A DNA stretch of 64,000 nucleotides from Novosphingobium sp. (GCA_026400375.1 JAPLPG010000329.1:1-64000); one strand, 5' to 3'; positions 15,848-24,302 are shown, numbered from the stretch's first letter. Numbers and translations: made by a program. The notes: generated by a model from the sequence alone, not told the origin.

Positions 15848-16936
15848 ATGTCCACACGCGCCGTCCCCACCGCCGCCCATCAGCCTCGCGCCCTCACAGA
15901 CCAGCGCAGCGATGCGCTCGCGCTGGTCCGCTGGCTGTTCGTCGTGGCGCTGATGGTGGTGATGATCGTGGCGGTGGGCGGCATCACCCGGCTGACCGAA
16001 TCGGGGGTTTCGATCACCGAATGGAAGCCGGTCACCGGCACGATCCCGCCGATCACCGATGCGCAGTGGCAGGCCGAATTCGCCGCCTATCAGGCCACGC
16101 CGCAATACCAGCTGGTCAACGGCCCGGCCGGCATGACGCTGGAATCGTACAAGTTCATCTTCTTCTGGGAATGGGTCCACCGCCTGATCGCGCGGACCAT
16201 CGGCCTGGTCTTCGCCGTGCCGCTGACCTGGTTCTGGATCAAGGGTCGCATCCCGGAGGGCTACAAGCCCCGCCTGCTGGCGCTGCTGGCGCTTGGCGCG
16301 CTGCAGGGCACGGTCGGCTGGTGGATGGTGAAGTCCGGCATCGTCAATGATGTGAAGGTCAGCCACTTCCGCCTTGCCGCGCACCTGCTGGTGGCGCTGG
16401 TCACGCTCGGCGGCCTCGTCTGGACCGCGCTTGACCTGATGGCGCTGGCCAGGGACCGGCCCCGCGCGCGGTTGCGCGGCTTGGGCCTGCTGGCCTTGGC
16501 AATGCTGCTGGTGCAGTTGTTCTACGGCGCGCTGGTGGCGGGAATGCGCGCCGGAACATCGGCGGGTGCGGGATGGTTCAGCGCCGATGCCTGGCCGCTG
16601 ATGCAGGGCAAGATCTACCCGGATGGCGTGGACTGGGCGCTGGGCCTGCCCCACGCCTTCCTGTCCGATCCGTTCCTGGTGCACTTCATCCACCGCTGGT
16701 GGGCTTGGGGCGTGGTGGCGGTGCTGGTGGTGCTGGCACGAAAGCTGCGCCGCGATCACCGCGTCGCCTCGGTGGTGCTGCACAGCGCCTTCGGCACGCA
16801 AGTGCTGCTGGGCATCCTGACGGTGTGGAGCGGCGTGGCGCTGTGGATTGCCGTGCTGCACCAGCTGGTCGGCGCGCTGCTGGTGGCAACGACGGTGTGG
16901 TGCGCGCATCTGCTGGGCAGCCGGCCGCGCACATGA
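15848..16936 (+). CDS. ctaA: Heme A synthase (COX15/CtaA family)
   Basis: CtaA oxidises the C8 methyl of heme O to make heme A for aa3-type cytochrome oxidase, in the inner membrane. The 362-residue protein has about eight hydrophobic segments. It carries the expected helix-borne histidines: FFWEWVHRLIAR, VKVSHFRLAAHLL, FLVHFIHRWWAW and IAVLHQLVGA. The GGITRLTESGVSITEWKPVTG signature (broken here as GGITRLTESG then SITEWKPVTG) of the alphaproteobacterial type follows helix 1. I chose the ATG at 15848; an upstream start adds Arg-rich residues without a ribosome-binding site. The stop overlaps the roxA start (ATGA), so the two are coupled. No oxidase genes are in the window. Confidence 0.96.
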   Translation: MSTRAVPTAAHQPRALTDQRSDALALVRWLFVVALMVVMIVAVGGITRLTESGVSITEWKPVTGTIPPITDAQWQAEFAAYQATPQYQLVNGPAGMTLESYKFIFFWEWVHRLIARTIGLVFAVPLTWFWIKGRIPEGYKPRLLALLALGALQGTVGWWMVKSGIVNDVKVSHFRLAAHLLVALVTLGGLVWTALDLMALARDRPRARLRGLGLLALAMLLVQLFYGALVAGMRAGTSAGAGWFSADAWPLMQGKIYPDGVDWALGLPHAFLSDPFLVHFIHRWWAWGVVAVLVVLARKLRRDHRVASVVLHSAFGTQVLLGILTVWSGVALWIAVLHQLVGALLVATTVWCAHLLGSRPRT

Positions 16937-18075
16937 CATTCGATGCGCCTGAGTTCCTGCGGGATCATTGGCAGAAGAAGCCGCTGCTGATCCGCAACTT
17001 CTGGGGCACGTGGAGCAATCCGCTGGAGCCGGACGAACTGGCCGGGCTGGCCTGCGAGGAAGGCATCGAATCGCGCCTTGTAAGGCAGACCGGGGGCGGC
17101 ATGGCGATGGAACACGGCCCCTTTGCCGAAGAGCGGTTCGGCACGCTGGGGGCCGAACCGTGGACGCTGCTGGTCAACGCGGTGGATCATCACGTGCCCG
17201 AGGTGAGCGCGCTGCTCGATACCTTCCGGTTCATTCCCAACTGGCGGATCGATGACGTGATGGTGAGCTACGCCGTCGATCAGGGCGGGGTGGGGCCACA
17301 TTTCGATCAGTATGACGTGTTCCTGATCCAGGGGCTCGGGCGGCGCAAGTGGCAGATCGGCGGCCTGTGCGATGAGGCGACCGCGTTGCTTCCGAACCCT
17401 GACCTGCGCCTGCTGGCAGATTTCGAACCGGTGGAAGAATGGATTCTGGAGCCGGGCGACGTGCTCTACGTGCCGCCGGGCGTTGCCCACAATGGCGTGG
17501 CCGTGGGCGATGATTGCATGACCTATTCGGTGGGCTTTCGCGCCCCTTCGCGCGACGAGCTGATGGTGCAATGGGCAGAGCACGTGGTGGAACAGGCCGA
17601 AGCCGACCACCGCTATGCCGACCCGGCGCTGACACTGCAGGACAACCCCGGCGAGATCACGGCGCAGGCGATTGACGCCCTGCACGCGCTGGTCACCGAA
17701 AAGCTGATGGACCGCAGCGCCTTTGCGCAGTGGTTCGGGCAATACAACAGCGCGCCGAAGAACCCGGAGATCGACTGGTCCCCGGAAGAGCGCATGACCG
17801 AAGCCGAGCTTCGCGCAATGGTGACCGGGCCAATGCCCTTGACTCGCAATCCCGCCAGCCGGTTTTCGTTCGTGCGGGAAGGTGCGGCGGGCGTCGTCCT
17901 GTTCGTCGACGGTCATTCGTTCGCCTGCGCGAGGGAATGTGCCATTCTTGCCGAACGCTTGTGTGCCTTCGCTGACATGAGGGTCACGTCTTCCGACGTG
18001 CAGCGGCAGGCTGTGGCCGCTCTGCTGGTTGCGCTGGTCAACCTGGGCTGCATAGAAATCGGTTCGGAAACCTAG
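16933..18075 (+). CDS. roxA: Cupin/JmjC-type ribosomal oxygenase, RoxA (YcfD)-like
   Basis: A 380-residue Fe(II)/2-oxoglutarate oxygenase of the JmjC-like cupin group. RoxA/YcfD of E. coli hydroxylates an arginine of ribosomal protein L16. The N-terminus FLRDHWQKKPLLIRNFW is the usual opening. The metal triad is visible as GPHFDQYDVF (His and Asp) and GVAHNGV (distal His), with the conserved RRKWQIG between them. The C-terminal part (DELMVQWAEHV onward, ending in a winged-helix-like segment) matches the dimerisation and WH region of the family. The ATG at 16933 overlaps the ctaA stop. The substrate assignment to L16 is by family and not shown here. It ends with TAG at 18073. Confidence 0.88.
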   Translation: MTFDAPEFLRDHWQKKPLLIRNFWGTWSNPLEPDELAGLACEEGIESRLVRQTGGGMAMEHGPFAEERFGTLGAEPWTLLVNAVDHHVPEVSALLDTFRFIPNWRIDDVMVSYAVDQGGVGPHFDQYDVFLIQGLGRRKWQIGGLCDEATALLPNPDLRLLADFEPVEEWILEPGDVLYVPPGVAHNGVAVGDDCMTYSVGFRAPSRDELMVQWAEHVVEQAEADHRYADPALTLQDNPGEITAQAIDALHALVTEKLMDRSAFAQWFGQYNSAPKNPEIDWSPEERMTEAELRAMVTGPMPLTRNPASRFSFVREGAAGVVLFVDGHSFACARECAILAERLCAFADMRVTSSDVQRQAVAALLVALVNLGCIEIGSET

Positions 18076-18096
18076 CCTGCTTTGCTGCCGTTGAAG

Positions 18097-18118
18097 TCAA
18101 GTGTCGCGCGACACTTGA
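18097..18118. promoter_or_regulatory. Perfect 22-bp palindrome, likely HigA operator
   Basis: The half-site TCAAGTGTCGC is followed directly by its exact complement. It ends 31 bases before the higB start. A TTGACG (18115-18120) overlaps its right end and, with a weak -10 about 17 bases on, could be the promoter. HigA antitoxins repress their own operon by binding such palindromes, so an autoregulatory operator is the natural reading. Confidence 0.7.
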
Positions 18119-18149
18119 CGGTCGAGGCTTTTGATCTTACCTTCAAGGC

Positions 18150-18440
18150 ATGGAGATCGACAGCATCCGGCACAAGGGTCTCCGGCGCTACTTCCAGACC
18201 GGCGCTACGAAGGGCCTGGTCGGAGACGCCGACCGGCTCCGCAGGATGCTGGCGTTCATCGACGCCGCAGCCAGCCTTGATGAACTTGCGGTTCCGCCAA
18301 ACTTCGGGCTCCATGAACTGTCGGGCGACCGGAAGGGCACATGGTCGATGACAGTGACGCGCAACTGGCGGATGACGTTTGGCGTCAATGCGCAAGGCGC
18401 ACTGATCGATATGGATTTGGAGGACTATCATGGCGCTTAA
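18150..18440 (+). CDS. higB: HigB-type toxin (RelE/ParE superfamily mRNA interferase)
   Basis: A 96-residue protein of the HigB/RelE fold. HigB toxins cleave mRNA at the ribosome. It shows the family order: an N-terminal IRHKGLRRYF (the consensus is HKGL..F), a helical middle (VGDADRLRRMLAFIDAA), the strand GLHELSGDRKGTWSM, the catalytic-end strand TVTRNWRMTFGV and DMDLEDYHG. The closing DxxDYH is diagnostic of HigB. Toxin-first order and an 11-base overlap with higA are typical for this class. A 22-bp palindrome sits upstream. The pair is embedded between roxA and rplM, with no sign of a larger mobile element. Confidence 0.92.
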   Translation: MEIDSIRHKGLRRYFQTGATKGLVGDADRLRRMLAFIDAAASLDELAVPPNFGLHELSGDRKGTWSMTVTRNWRMTFGVNAQGALIDMDLEDYHGA

Positions 18441-18732
18441 GATGCATCCTTCGCTCGCTGTCCATGTCGGCGACTGGTTGAAAAGCGAAATCGTCGATCC
18501 CGCAGGCATCAGCGTTACGGCCTTGGCCGAACACTTCGGCGTATCACGACAAGCGCTCAGCACCTTGCTCAACGGCAATGCGAGCCTTTCGGCCGACATG
18601 GCCATCCGCTTCGAGAAGGCGTTTGGCCTGAAGGCCGATACGCTGCTGCGAATGCAGACAACCTACGATCTGGCTCGGGCGCGCGAGCATGAAGACGACA
18701 TCAAGGTCGGGCGGTTTGCGCACGCGGCCTGA
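18430..18732 (+). CDS. higA: HigA-type antitoxin (XRE-family HTH)
   Basis: A 100-residue antitoxin. MHPSLAVHVGDWLKSEIVDPAGIS is the classic HigA opening (here residues 5-28). It is followed by the helix-turn-helix TALAEHFGVSRQALSTLLNG and the C-terminal DMAIRFEKAFGLKADTLLRMQTTYDLA. It neutralises HigB and should repress the operon through the palindrome at 18097. The start has a good GGAGG-like site (GGAGGACTATC before ATG), lying inside the end of higB, so translation is coupled and antitoxin synthesis favoured. It ends 200 bases before rplM. Confidence 0.93.
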   Translation: MALKMHPSLAVHVGDWLKSEIVDPAGISVTALAEHFGVSRQALSTLLNGNASLSADMAIRFEKAFGLKADTLLRMQTTYDLARAREHEDDIKVGRFAHAA

Positions 18733-18932
18733 ACCTGCGTCGATGCAGCCAGCCCCATCGTACTTCTGACGAAAGCGACGCTCAGTTGCAAGGCGGTATT
18801 ATTTTACCTTTCCCAAAACCCGCAGTTTGCTTGACTCTGCGGGCCATATGCAACAAAGGCGCGCTTCCTTCGTCGTGAGGCTTGCGGGTTTCCGCTCTGA
18901 TCGACGCGCTGAAAATCAGGGAACCCGTAGCC

Positions 18933-19412
18933 ATGAAGGCTCTTAGCAAGGTCACCCGGTCGATCAAACCGGCCGAGGTGGAAAAGAACTGGCATCTTAT
19001 CGATGCCGAAGGTCTGGTCGTTGGCCGTCTGGCCGTGATCATCGCCAACCGCCTGCGCGGCAAGCACAAGCCGAGCTTCACCCCGCACGTCGATTGCGGC
19101 GATCACGTTGTCGTGATCAACGCCGACAAGGTGCGTCTGACGGGCAACAAGCTCAAGGACAAGATCTACTACAAGCACACCGGTTATGCCGGCGGCATCA
19201 AGGAAGTCACCGCGGACAAGGTCCTCGGTGGTCGCTTCCCCGAGCGCGTGCTTGAAAAGGCGGTGGAACGCATGATTCCGCGCGGGCCGCTGGGCCGTGC
19301 GCAGATGCGCGCTCTTCACCTCTATGCCGGGACCGAACACCCGCATGGCGGCACGCAGCCAGTGGCGCTCGACGTCGCTTCGATGAACCGCAAGAACAAG
19401 GTGGGGGCGTAA
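18933..19412 (+). CDS. rplM: 50S ribosomal protein L13
   Basis: L13 is an early-assembly protein of the large subunit. The 159 residues include [17 protein letters not shown], the L13 core [19 protein letters not shown], the loop [14 protein letters not shown] and the signature region [20 protein letters not shown]. The ATG at 18933 ([10 protein letters not shown]) is the usual alphaproteobacterial start; an upstream TTG/GTG reading would not be. It is followed after 3 bases by rpsI, the conserved rplM-rpsI operon. The 200-base leader has an AT-rich patch (TATTATTTTACC, 18797-18808) and a TTGACT at 18831, a plausible promoter area. I could not define an L13 autoregulatory hairpin. Confidence 0.97.
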   Translation: MKALSKVTRSIKPAEVEKNWHLIDAEGLVVGRLAVIIANRLRGKHKPSFTPHVDCGDHVVVINADKVRLTGNKLKDKIYYKHTGYAGGIKEVTADKVLGGRFPERVLEKAVERMIPRGPLGRAQMRALHLYAGTEHPHGGTQPVALDVASMNRKNKVGA

Positions 19413-19415
19413 ACC

Positions 19416-19964
19416 ATGTCCGAAACCGAAAACACCGTATCGAGCCTGGCAGATCTGAAGGATCTGACGGCTGCCGCTCCGGCTGTTGCCGCTGCACCTG
19501 CCGACGCTGGTGAAGTTGCTGCCCCGGTGATCCGCACCGGCCCCGCCGCCGTGATCCGCGCCCGCGAAGTTGACTCGCAGGGCCGTTCCTATGCCACCGG
19601 CCGCCGCAAGGACGCTGTGGCCCGCGTGTGGCTGAAGCCCGGTTCGGGCAAGATCACCGTCAACGGCCGCGATCAGGAAGTGTACTTCGCACGCCCCACG
19701 CTGCGTCTGGTGATCAACCAGCCGTTCGCCGTGTCCGGCCGTGAAGAGCAGTACGACATCGTGTGCACCGTCAAGGGTGGTGGTCTTTCGGGCCAGGCTG
19801 GCGCTGTAAAGCACGGCATCGCCCAGGCCCTGTCGAAGTTCGAACCCGAACTGCGCAGCGCTGTGAAGGCTGCCGGCTTCCTGACCCGCGACCCGCGCGT
19901 CGTGGAACGCAAGAAGTACGGCAAGGCCAAGGCACGCAAGAGCTTCCAGTTCTCGAAGCGCTGA
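19416..19964 (+). CDS. rpsI: 30S ribosomal protein S9
   Basis: S9 lines the ribosomal P site through its C-terminal tail. The 182-residue protein has a non-conserved alanine-rich N-terminal extension of about 50 residues ([16 protein letters not shown]), common in sphingomonads. The S9 core follows: [21 protein letters not shown], the strand with [10 protein letters not shown], the [19 protein letters not shown] signature and the basic end [21 protein letters not shown], whose terminal Lys-Arg contacts tRNA. A strong intrinsic terminator follows 33 bases after the stop. Confidence 0.97.
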   Translation: MSETENTVSSLADLKDLTAAAPAVAAAPADAGEVAAPVIRTGPAAVIRAREVDSQGRSYATGRRKDAVARVWLKPGSGKITVNGRDQEVYFARPTLRLVINQPFAVSGREEQYDIVCTVKGGGLSGQAGAVKHGIAQALSKFEPELRSAVKAAGFLTRDPRVVERKKYGKAKARKSFQFSKR

Positions 19965-19997
19965 TTGCGCTTCGGCTGCAAGGTCGAACAGAATCAA

Positions 19998-20027
19998 GGG
20001 GCTGGTCTACGGACCGGCCCCTTTTTT
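19998..20027 (+). terminator. Intrinsic terminator of rplM-rpsI
   Basis: GGGGCTGGTC and GACCGGCCCC form a 10-bp stem (one G-U pair) with a short loop, followed by TTTTTT. Placement just after rpsI fits a factor-independent terminator. Confidence 0.9.
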
Positions 20028-20111
20028 CTTGGCGTCGATGTGGCTTGCAACTCCGACAGGTCTGAAGCCCACCCCGCTGCGACCAGCTTCGCCTGCGGCT
20101 CAGCAAGTCTA

Positions 20112-20147
20112 GCTCCCCTCCCGGACGCGGGAGGGGTTGGGGGCGGG
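20112..20147. repeat. GC-rich CCTCCCG/CGGGAGG palindrome
   Basis: CCCCTCCCGGACGCGGGAGGGG is followed by TTGGGGGCGGG in the gap between rpsI and the CLC gene. Related CCTCCCG palindromes lie at about 13955 and 24270, so this is a dispersed small motif. Confidence 0.5.
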
Positions 20148-20171
20148 CTTCCGGCGGTCTCGCCGTTCCCC

Positions 20172-21452
20172 TCAGGTGGCAGGTGCGAACTGCCTGGCCA
20201 GCGTGTGGTAGAGCTTGGGCTTGCACACCTTGGCGCTGGCCCAATCGGCGATCAGCGCGGTGGCGAACAGGGGCAGGATCATCGTGCGGTCGGCGGTCAT
20301 CTCCATGATGATGATCGCGGCGGTCAGCGGGGCGCGGACCACGCCGGTGAAATAGCCGATCATGCCAAGCACGACGATGGCGCCGGGGGCGTCGCCGGGA
20401 AAGAGCGCAGCGAGCAACTGGCCGACGCCCGCACCTACCGACAGCGAGGGGGCAAAGATGCCGCCCGGTGCGCCGCTGAGCGCGGTGGCCAGCGTGGAGA
20501 CGAACTTGCCCGGGCCGAACAGCAGCGAGGCATCGCCGCCAGCCAGCAGATGGCGCGTGGTATCATAGCCGGTGCCCCAGCTTGACCCTTCGGTGACGAG
20601 GCCGGTGATGGCGACGACCAGGCCGCAACCGGCGGCGAGCACGACGGGGCGGGCGCGCATGGCCTTGAACATGCCGTGGTCCGACCCGGCCATGGCGATC
20701 AGCAGCCGCGAAAACAGGCCTCCGGCAATGCCGCCGACGATTCCGGCAAGCGGCGCCAGCACGATCATGTCCGCCACCGGCAGGCGCTGGGCCATGGCGC
20801 CGAAATAGACATAGTCTCCGGCAAGGCCGAGGCTGACCACGCCCGCGATCATCACCACGGCCATGACCAGCACGGCCAGGCGCTGTTCGAAAGCCGAGGC
20901 GAGTTCCTCGATCGCGAAGGCGACGCCGGCCAGCGGCGTGTTGAAAGCCGCAGCCACGCCCGCCGCGCCACCGGCGATGATGACCCCTGCGGTCACGGGC
21001 ACGCGCAGCCAGCGATGCACCGCGACCATCAGCGCGGCGCTGACCTGCACGGTGGGGCCTTCGCGCCCGGCCGAGCCGCCGACCAGCAGCAGGGCGGTGG
21101 TGCCCAGCAGTTTGCCCACGGCGCTGCGCAGCGAGACCAGCGGGCTTTGCGCGGCCGTGCCCGGGCTGTGGCCTGCCGCCATAACTTGCGGGATGCCCGA
21201 TCCGCGCGCGGCCGTAAACCAGCGCCGCGTGGCCCAGACCACGGCCGCAAAGACCAGCGGGGTGACGATCAGCGGGGCCTGGGGCGCCTGGCGGAACGCG
21301 ATGGCAAAGAGCATCTGCGCCCATTCCCCCGCGCGGGCAAAGAGCACCGCCACGATGCTGAGCAGGATCGCCCCGATCACCGCGGCAAGGCGGGGGCGGG
21401 CGAGGGGCAAGGTGCTGGCAAAGGGCACTTTTCGAAAGCGGGGGGCTTGCAT
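20172..21452 (-). CDS. CLC family chloride channel/transporter
   Basis: A 426-residue CLC-type inner-membrane protein with about ten to twelve hydrophobic helices. The ion-pathway motifs are all present. These are GSGIPQVMA (first Cl- site serine), GGSAGREGPTVQ (the GxEGP motif with the gating glutamate), GGIFAPSLSVGAG (GxFxP) and a C-terminal Tyr in PKLYHTLA, matching the second-site tyrosine. Bacterial CLCs can be H+/Cl- antiporters (acid resistance), channels, or fluoride exporters. The fluoride-specific CLC-F subtype usually lacks the GREGP form, so Cl- is more likely. There are no CBS domains. It is divergent from the HPP gene; the ATG at 21452 is 54 bases from the nearest HPP start. Confidence 0.93.
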   Translation of the reverse strand: MQAPRFRKVPFASTLPLARPRLAAVIGAILLSIVAVLFARAGEWAQMLFAIAFRQAPQAPLIVTPLVFAAVVWATRRWFTAARGSGIPQVMAAGHSPGTAAQSPLVSLRSAVGKLLGTTALLLVGGSAGREGPTVQVSAALMVAVHRWLRVPVTAGVIIAGGAAGVAAAFNTPLAGVAFAIEELASAFEQRLAVLVMAVVMIAGVVSLGLAGDYVYFGAMAQRLPVADMIVLAPLAGIVGGIAGGLFSRLLIAMAGSDHGMFKAMRARPVVLAAGCGLVVAITGLVTEGSSWGTGYDTTRHLLAGGDASLLFGPGKFVSTLATALSGAPGGIFAPSLSVGAGVGQLLAALFPGDAPGAIVVLGMIGYFTGVVRAPLTAAIIIMEMTADRTMILPLFATALIADWASAKVCKPKLYHTLARQFAPAT

Positions 21453-21506
21453 CGCCCCCGGTTAGACCCGCAAGGGTGGCGGCGACAAGCACTTCGGGCC
21501 GGGGAT

Positions 21507-22193
21507 ATGCCAGCGATGAGCGGAAAGCGGATTTGGGTTCCGGCGGGCTGGCCGCGCGCTGCGGCAGGCGCCGTGCTGGGCATCGCGCTGGCGGCGGTGC
21601 TGGGCCACCTGGTGCCGGCGAGCGCGGGCCTGCCGTGGATCATGGCGCCGGTCGGGGCATCGGCGGTGCTGGTCTTTGCCGTGCCCGCCAGCCCGCTGGC
21701 GCAGCCGTGGGCCGTGGTTGGCGGGAATCTGCTCTCCGTCAGCGTGGGCATGGCGGTGGGCTGGCTGGCGGCACGGATGGGCCTTGGCGCGCCGCTTGCG
21801 GTGAGCGTGGCGGTGGGCAGCGCCATCGCGATGATGGCACTGGCGCGCTGCACCCATCCGCCGGGCGGGGCGGCGGCCATCCTTGGCGCGCTGGCCGGCT
21901 TTGCGCCCGATGCGCACCTGCCGGGACCGCTGGCTCCGCTGGCGTTGAACGTGGTGGGCATCGTGGCGGTGGGATGGCTTTACAACTCGCTGACCGGTCA
22001 TGCCTGGCCGCACCGCACCATCGCGCCGCCCGAACCTGCGCCGCTGCGGACGGTGACGTATGACCGCGCCGATCTTGACGCGGTGCTGGCCGATTGGGAG
22101 GAGACGCTGGACGTGGAGGCCGACGATCTCGATGCGCTGTTCCGGGCGGTGGAGCGGCGGGTGTTGAAGCGCGGGAGCGATGCTGCGCGCTGA
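21507..22193 (+). CDS. HPP family membrane protein
   Basis: A 228-residue protein with about five hydrophobic segments and the family-defining His-Pro-Pro in RCTHPPGGAAAI (about residues 116-127). HPP proteins in cyanobacteria and plants are linked to nitrite transport into the cell or plastid; bacterial roles beyond that are not established. It also carries LPWIMAPVGASAVLVFAVP, another conserved piece of the family. The last 50 residues are soluble and acidic (DRADLDAVLADWEETLDVEADDLDALF) and may regulate the pore. Two in-frame ATGs, at 21507 and 21516, are close. The first has GGGG only 2-5 bases upstream, so the second is also possible. It is convergent with the SRAP gene, with 3 bases between stops. 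Confidence 0.88.
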   Translation: MPAMSGKRIWVPAGWPRAAAGAVLGIALAAVLGHLVPASAGLPWIMAPVGASAVLVFAVPASPLAQPWAVVGGNLLSVSVGMAVGWLAARMGLGAPLAVSVAVGSAIAMMALARCTHPPGGAAAILGALAGFAPDAHLPGPLAPLALNVVGIVAVGWLYNSLTGHAWPHRTIAPPEPAPLRTVTYDRADLDAVLADWEETLDVEADDLDALFRAVERRVLKRGSDAAR

Positions 22194-22196
22194 GGG

Positions 22197-22844
22197 TCAG
22201 AACAGGCTTGGCTGTTCCGGCTTTTGCGGCGGGGGCGGGAGCGATTCCTCGTCGCCTTCCACCTCGTGCATCAACGCGTCGGGGAAAGGCTGCTGCATCT
22301 GCGCTGCCAGATCGCCTTCGCTGGTGAGCCACTGGTGCGCGGCTTGCGTGCTGGCAAGGATCACCGGCATGGCCTTTGGATGCACGCGGCCGACGGTGGC
22401 GTTGGGCGCACAGGTGAGGAACGCAAAGCGCGGTCCTTCCGCAGTGGGCCGCCACAGGCCGGCGAAGGCGAACAGCGGCTGATCGTTGAGCGCGAACCAG
22501 TGCTTGCGCTTGCGGCCCGTGGCGGGATCGGGCGTGGCCGACCATTCGGAGAATTCGGTCACCGGCACGAGGCAGCGGCGCGAAGGGTCTTCCAGCGCGC
22601 TGCGCCACATCGGCGAGGCAAGGTTGCGCACGTTGGTGACCGGGCGCCTGATATCGCCAAACGGAGGCCAGCCCCAGCGCATCGTGCCAAGGCGGCGCTG
22701 CTGGGCGCGGGCGATCAGGACGGGGGCCTGCGCATCGGGGTAGATTTCGTGGAAGGCGGGCAGGTTCATCTGCGCATTGGCCAGCGGGCCAAACATCTGC
22801 GCTATGGCTTGCACGTTGCTGGTCATGCGATACAAGTTGCACAT
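22197..22844 (-). CDS. yedK: SRAP (SOS response-associated peptidase / HMCES-YedK) family protein
   Basis: A 215-residue SRAP-domain protein. HMCES/YedK proteins protect abasic sites in single-stranded DNA by forming a thiazolidine link through Cys2. The start at 22844 gives MCNLYRM, placing the catalytic Cys at position 2 after Met removal. This decides the start over an upstream in-frame codon at 22898. Other family features are AFHEIYPDAQAPVLI, GTMRWGWPP, NVRNLASPMW, RRCLVPVTEFSEW (the conserved Glu) and HPKAMPVIL. The start codon is 28 bases from the divergent aldolase gene. No LexA box was recognised in the gap. Confidence 0.95.
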   Translation of the reverse strand: MCNLYRMTSNVQAIAQMFGPLANAQMNLPAFHEIYPDAQAPVLIARAQQRRLGTMRWGWPPFGDIRRPVTNVRNLASPMWRSALEDPSRRCLVPVTEFSEWSATPDPATGRKRKHWFALNDQPLFAFAGLWRPTAEGPRFAFLTCAPNATVGRVHPKAMPVILASTQAAHQWLTSEGDLAAQMQQPFPDALMHEVEGDEESLPPPPQKPEQPSLF

Positions 22845-22872
22845 AACAACCAGATATGACCCGGAGAGCGAA

Positions 22873-23637
22873 ATGGCCACCCTGATCAGGCCCAACATCG
22901 AATGCAGCGATGCCGAATGGCAGGCCCGGCAGGAACTGGCGGCGTGCTATCGCATCTACGACCACCTTGGCTGGTCGGAATCGATCTACAACCACATCTC
23001 GCTGAAAGTGCCGGACGAGGACGGGGCGTTCCTGATCAACCCGTTCGGGCTGCTCTATGGCGAGGTGACCGCATCGAACCTGGTCAAGATCGACATCGAT
23101 GGCAACAAGCTGGACGCCAGCCCCTATCCGGTGAACCAGGCGGGCTTTACCCAGCATGCCTATTTCCACCGGCACCTGCCCTGGGCGCACGCGATCAGCC
23201 ACGTGCATACGACCGCGACGATGGCGGTGTGCAGCCTGGAAGAAGGGCTGATGCCGATCAACTTCTATGCCTGCAACTTCATCGGGCAACTGGCCTATCA
23301 CGATTTCGAGGGCGTGACGGTGCGCGCCGAAGAGGGCGAGCGGCTGCTGGCCAACCTTGGCGACAAGCGCATCCTGATGCTGAAGAACCACGGCCCGGTG
23401 GTGCTGGCGCAGACGCTGCCGCAGATGTTCATCATGCAATGGAGCCTGCAGCGCGCCTGCGAGATCCAGATGGCGACGCTGTCGATGGGTCGCCCGCCGA
23501 TCCACGTGCCCGACGATGTGGTGGCGGTGCACCAGCGCGATCTGGGCCAGGTGAGCGCAGGCGGCGCGGCCGGCGCGGCCGACTTTGCGGCATGGACGCG
23601 GCGCATCGACCGGATCGATCGCAGCTGGCGGGATTGA
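22873..23637 (+). CDS. Class II aldolase/adducin family protein
   Basis: A 254-residue protein of the fuculose-1-phosphate aldolase/adducin fold. It has the zinc-site histidines in AISHVHTTATMAV and the later LKNHGPVVL, plus the phosphate-loop region YNHISLKVPDEDGAFLINPF. Family members include sugar-phosphate aldolases, decarboxylases and adducin-like proteins of unknown reaction. This long form (about 250 residues) is common in proteobacteria as an uncharacterised class II aldolase, so I give no substrate. A GGAGAG ribosome-binding site precedes the ATG at 22873. The next gene begins 32 bases on and encodes a [2Fe-2S] oxidoreductase subunit, possibly co-transcribed. Confidence 0.9.
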   Translation: MATLIRPNIECSDAEWQARQELAACYRIYDHLGWSESIYNHISLKVPDEDGAFLINPFGLLYGEVTASNLVKIDIDGNKLDASPYPVNQAGFTQHAYFHRHLPWAHAISHVHTTATMAVCSLEEGLMPINFYACNFIGQLAYHDFEGVTVRAEEGERLLANLGDKRILMLKNHGPVVLAQTLPQMFIMQWSLQRACEIQMATLSMGRPPIHVPDDVVAVHQRDLGQVSAGGAAGAADFAAWTRRIDRIDRSWRD

Positions 23638-23669
23638 TCGCGGGGCCTAGCCCGCGCTAAGCGGAACCG

Positions 23670-24179
23670 ATGGCCCGTCTTACAGTCAACAATCAGCCCG
23701 TGGAATATCGCCTTGAGGACGATACGCCGCTGTTGTGGGCGCTGCGTGATGCGGCGAACCTGACCGGCACCAAGTATGGCTGCGGGACGGGCGAATGCGG
23801 GGCCTGCATGGTCATCGTCGATGGGCAGGCCATGCCCAGTTGCACGTTGCGCCTGGGCGAGGCCGAAGGGCGCAGCGTGACCACCATCGAGGGGCTCTCG
23901 GGCGACAGGTCGCACCCGGTGCAACAGGCATTGGTGGCAGAGCAGGCGATCCAGTGCGGGTTCTGCACGCCGGGAATCGTGATGGCGGCCGCGGCGTTTC
24001 TTGCCACGAATGCCAGCCCGGCGGACGAGGATATCGCGCGGGCCATCACCAATATCTGCCGCTGCGGGGTCTATCCCCGGCTGACCCGCGCCATCCAGCG
24101 CGCAGCGCGCGTGATGCGCGGCGAGGAGATCATCAGCGCGGCGCCACCGCCGGCGATCGTGGCGCCGGGCGCGGGTTAG
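23670..24179 (+). CDS. [2Fe-2S] subunit of a molybdenum hydroxylase (isoquinoline 1-oxidoreductase alpha-like)
   Basis: A 169-residue iron-sulfur subunit of the xanthine dehydrogenase family. The plant-ferredoxin-like cluster has Cys38, Cys43, Cys46 and Cys58 (YGCGTGECGACMV). The second cluster, in a four-helix domain, has Cys96, Cys99, Cys130 and Cys132 (IQCGFCTPG and NICRCGVYPR). It passes electrons from the molybdenum site to an acceptor. Its close relatives are small subunits of the IorAB/nicotinate-dehydrogenase type, which pair with a Tat-exported large subunit. No large subunit is adjacent; the likely partner is at 53352-55649. The C-terminal tail is Pro/Ala-rich (APPPAIVAPGAG). It ends in TAG. 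Confidence 0.92.
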   Translation: MARLTVNNQPVEYRLEDDTPLLWALRDAANLTGTKYGCGTGECGACMVIVDGQAMPSCTLRLGEAEGRSVTTIEGLSGDRSHPVQQALVAEQAIQCGFCTPGIVMAAAAFLATNASPADEDIARAITNICRCGVYPRLTRAIQRAARVMRGEEIISAAPPPAIVAPGAG

Positions 24180-24184
24180 GGCCC

Positions 24185-24302
24185 GATCAGGAACGCGTCA
24201 TTGCAGGCGCAGCGAATTGCGTCAGAACGGTCGCTCCGGCGCTTGTCGCTGTGCCCACAATGACGGTTTGCGCCCCCTCCCGGGAGGGGGTGGGAGGGGG
24301 CG
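24185..24302. repeat. Degenerate palindromic repeats between the [2Fe-2S] gene and the TonB receptor
   Basis: At 24196-24266 a worn pair of arms (GCGTCATTGCAGGCGCAGCG and, at the far end, CACAATGACGGT) resembles repeat family B. It is followed by CGCCCCCTCCCGGGAGGGGG (24270-24289), another CCTCCCG palindrome. It lies between convergent genes. Confidence 0.45.

Noticed and set aside
15329-16939. Minus-strand frame of 536 codons over the ctaA region.
   Set aside because: It is antisense to ctaA and the MerC-like gene and is rich in Gln/His/Arg. The MerC-like protein is read in a different minus-strand frame.
21739-23532. Minus-strand frame of 597 codons crossing the SRAP and aldolase genes.
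   Set aside because: Shadow of the HPP and aldolase genes and of the real SRAP frame. No domain.
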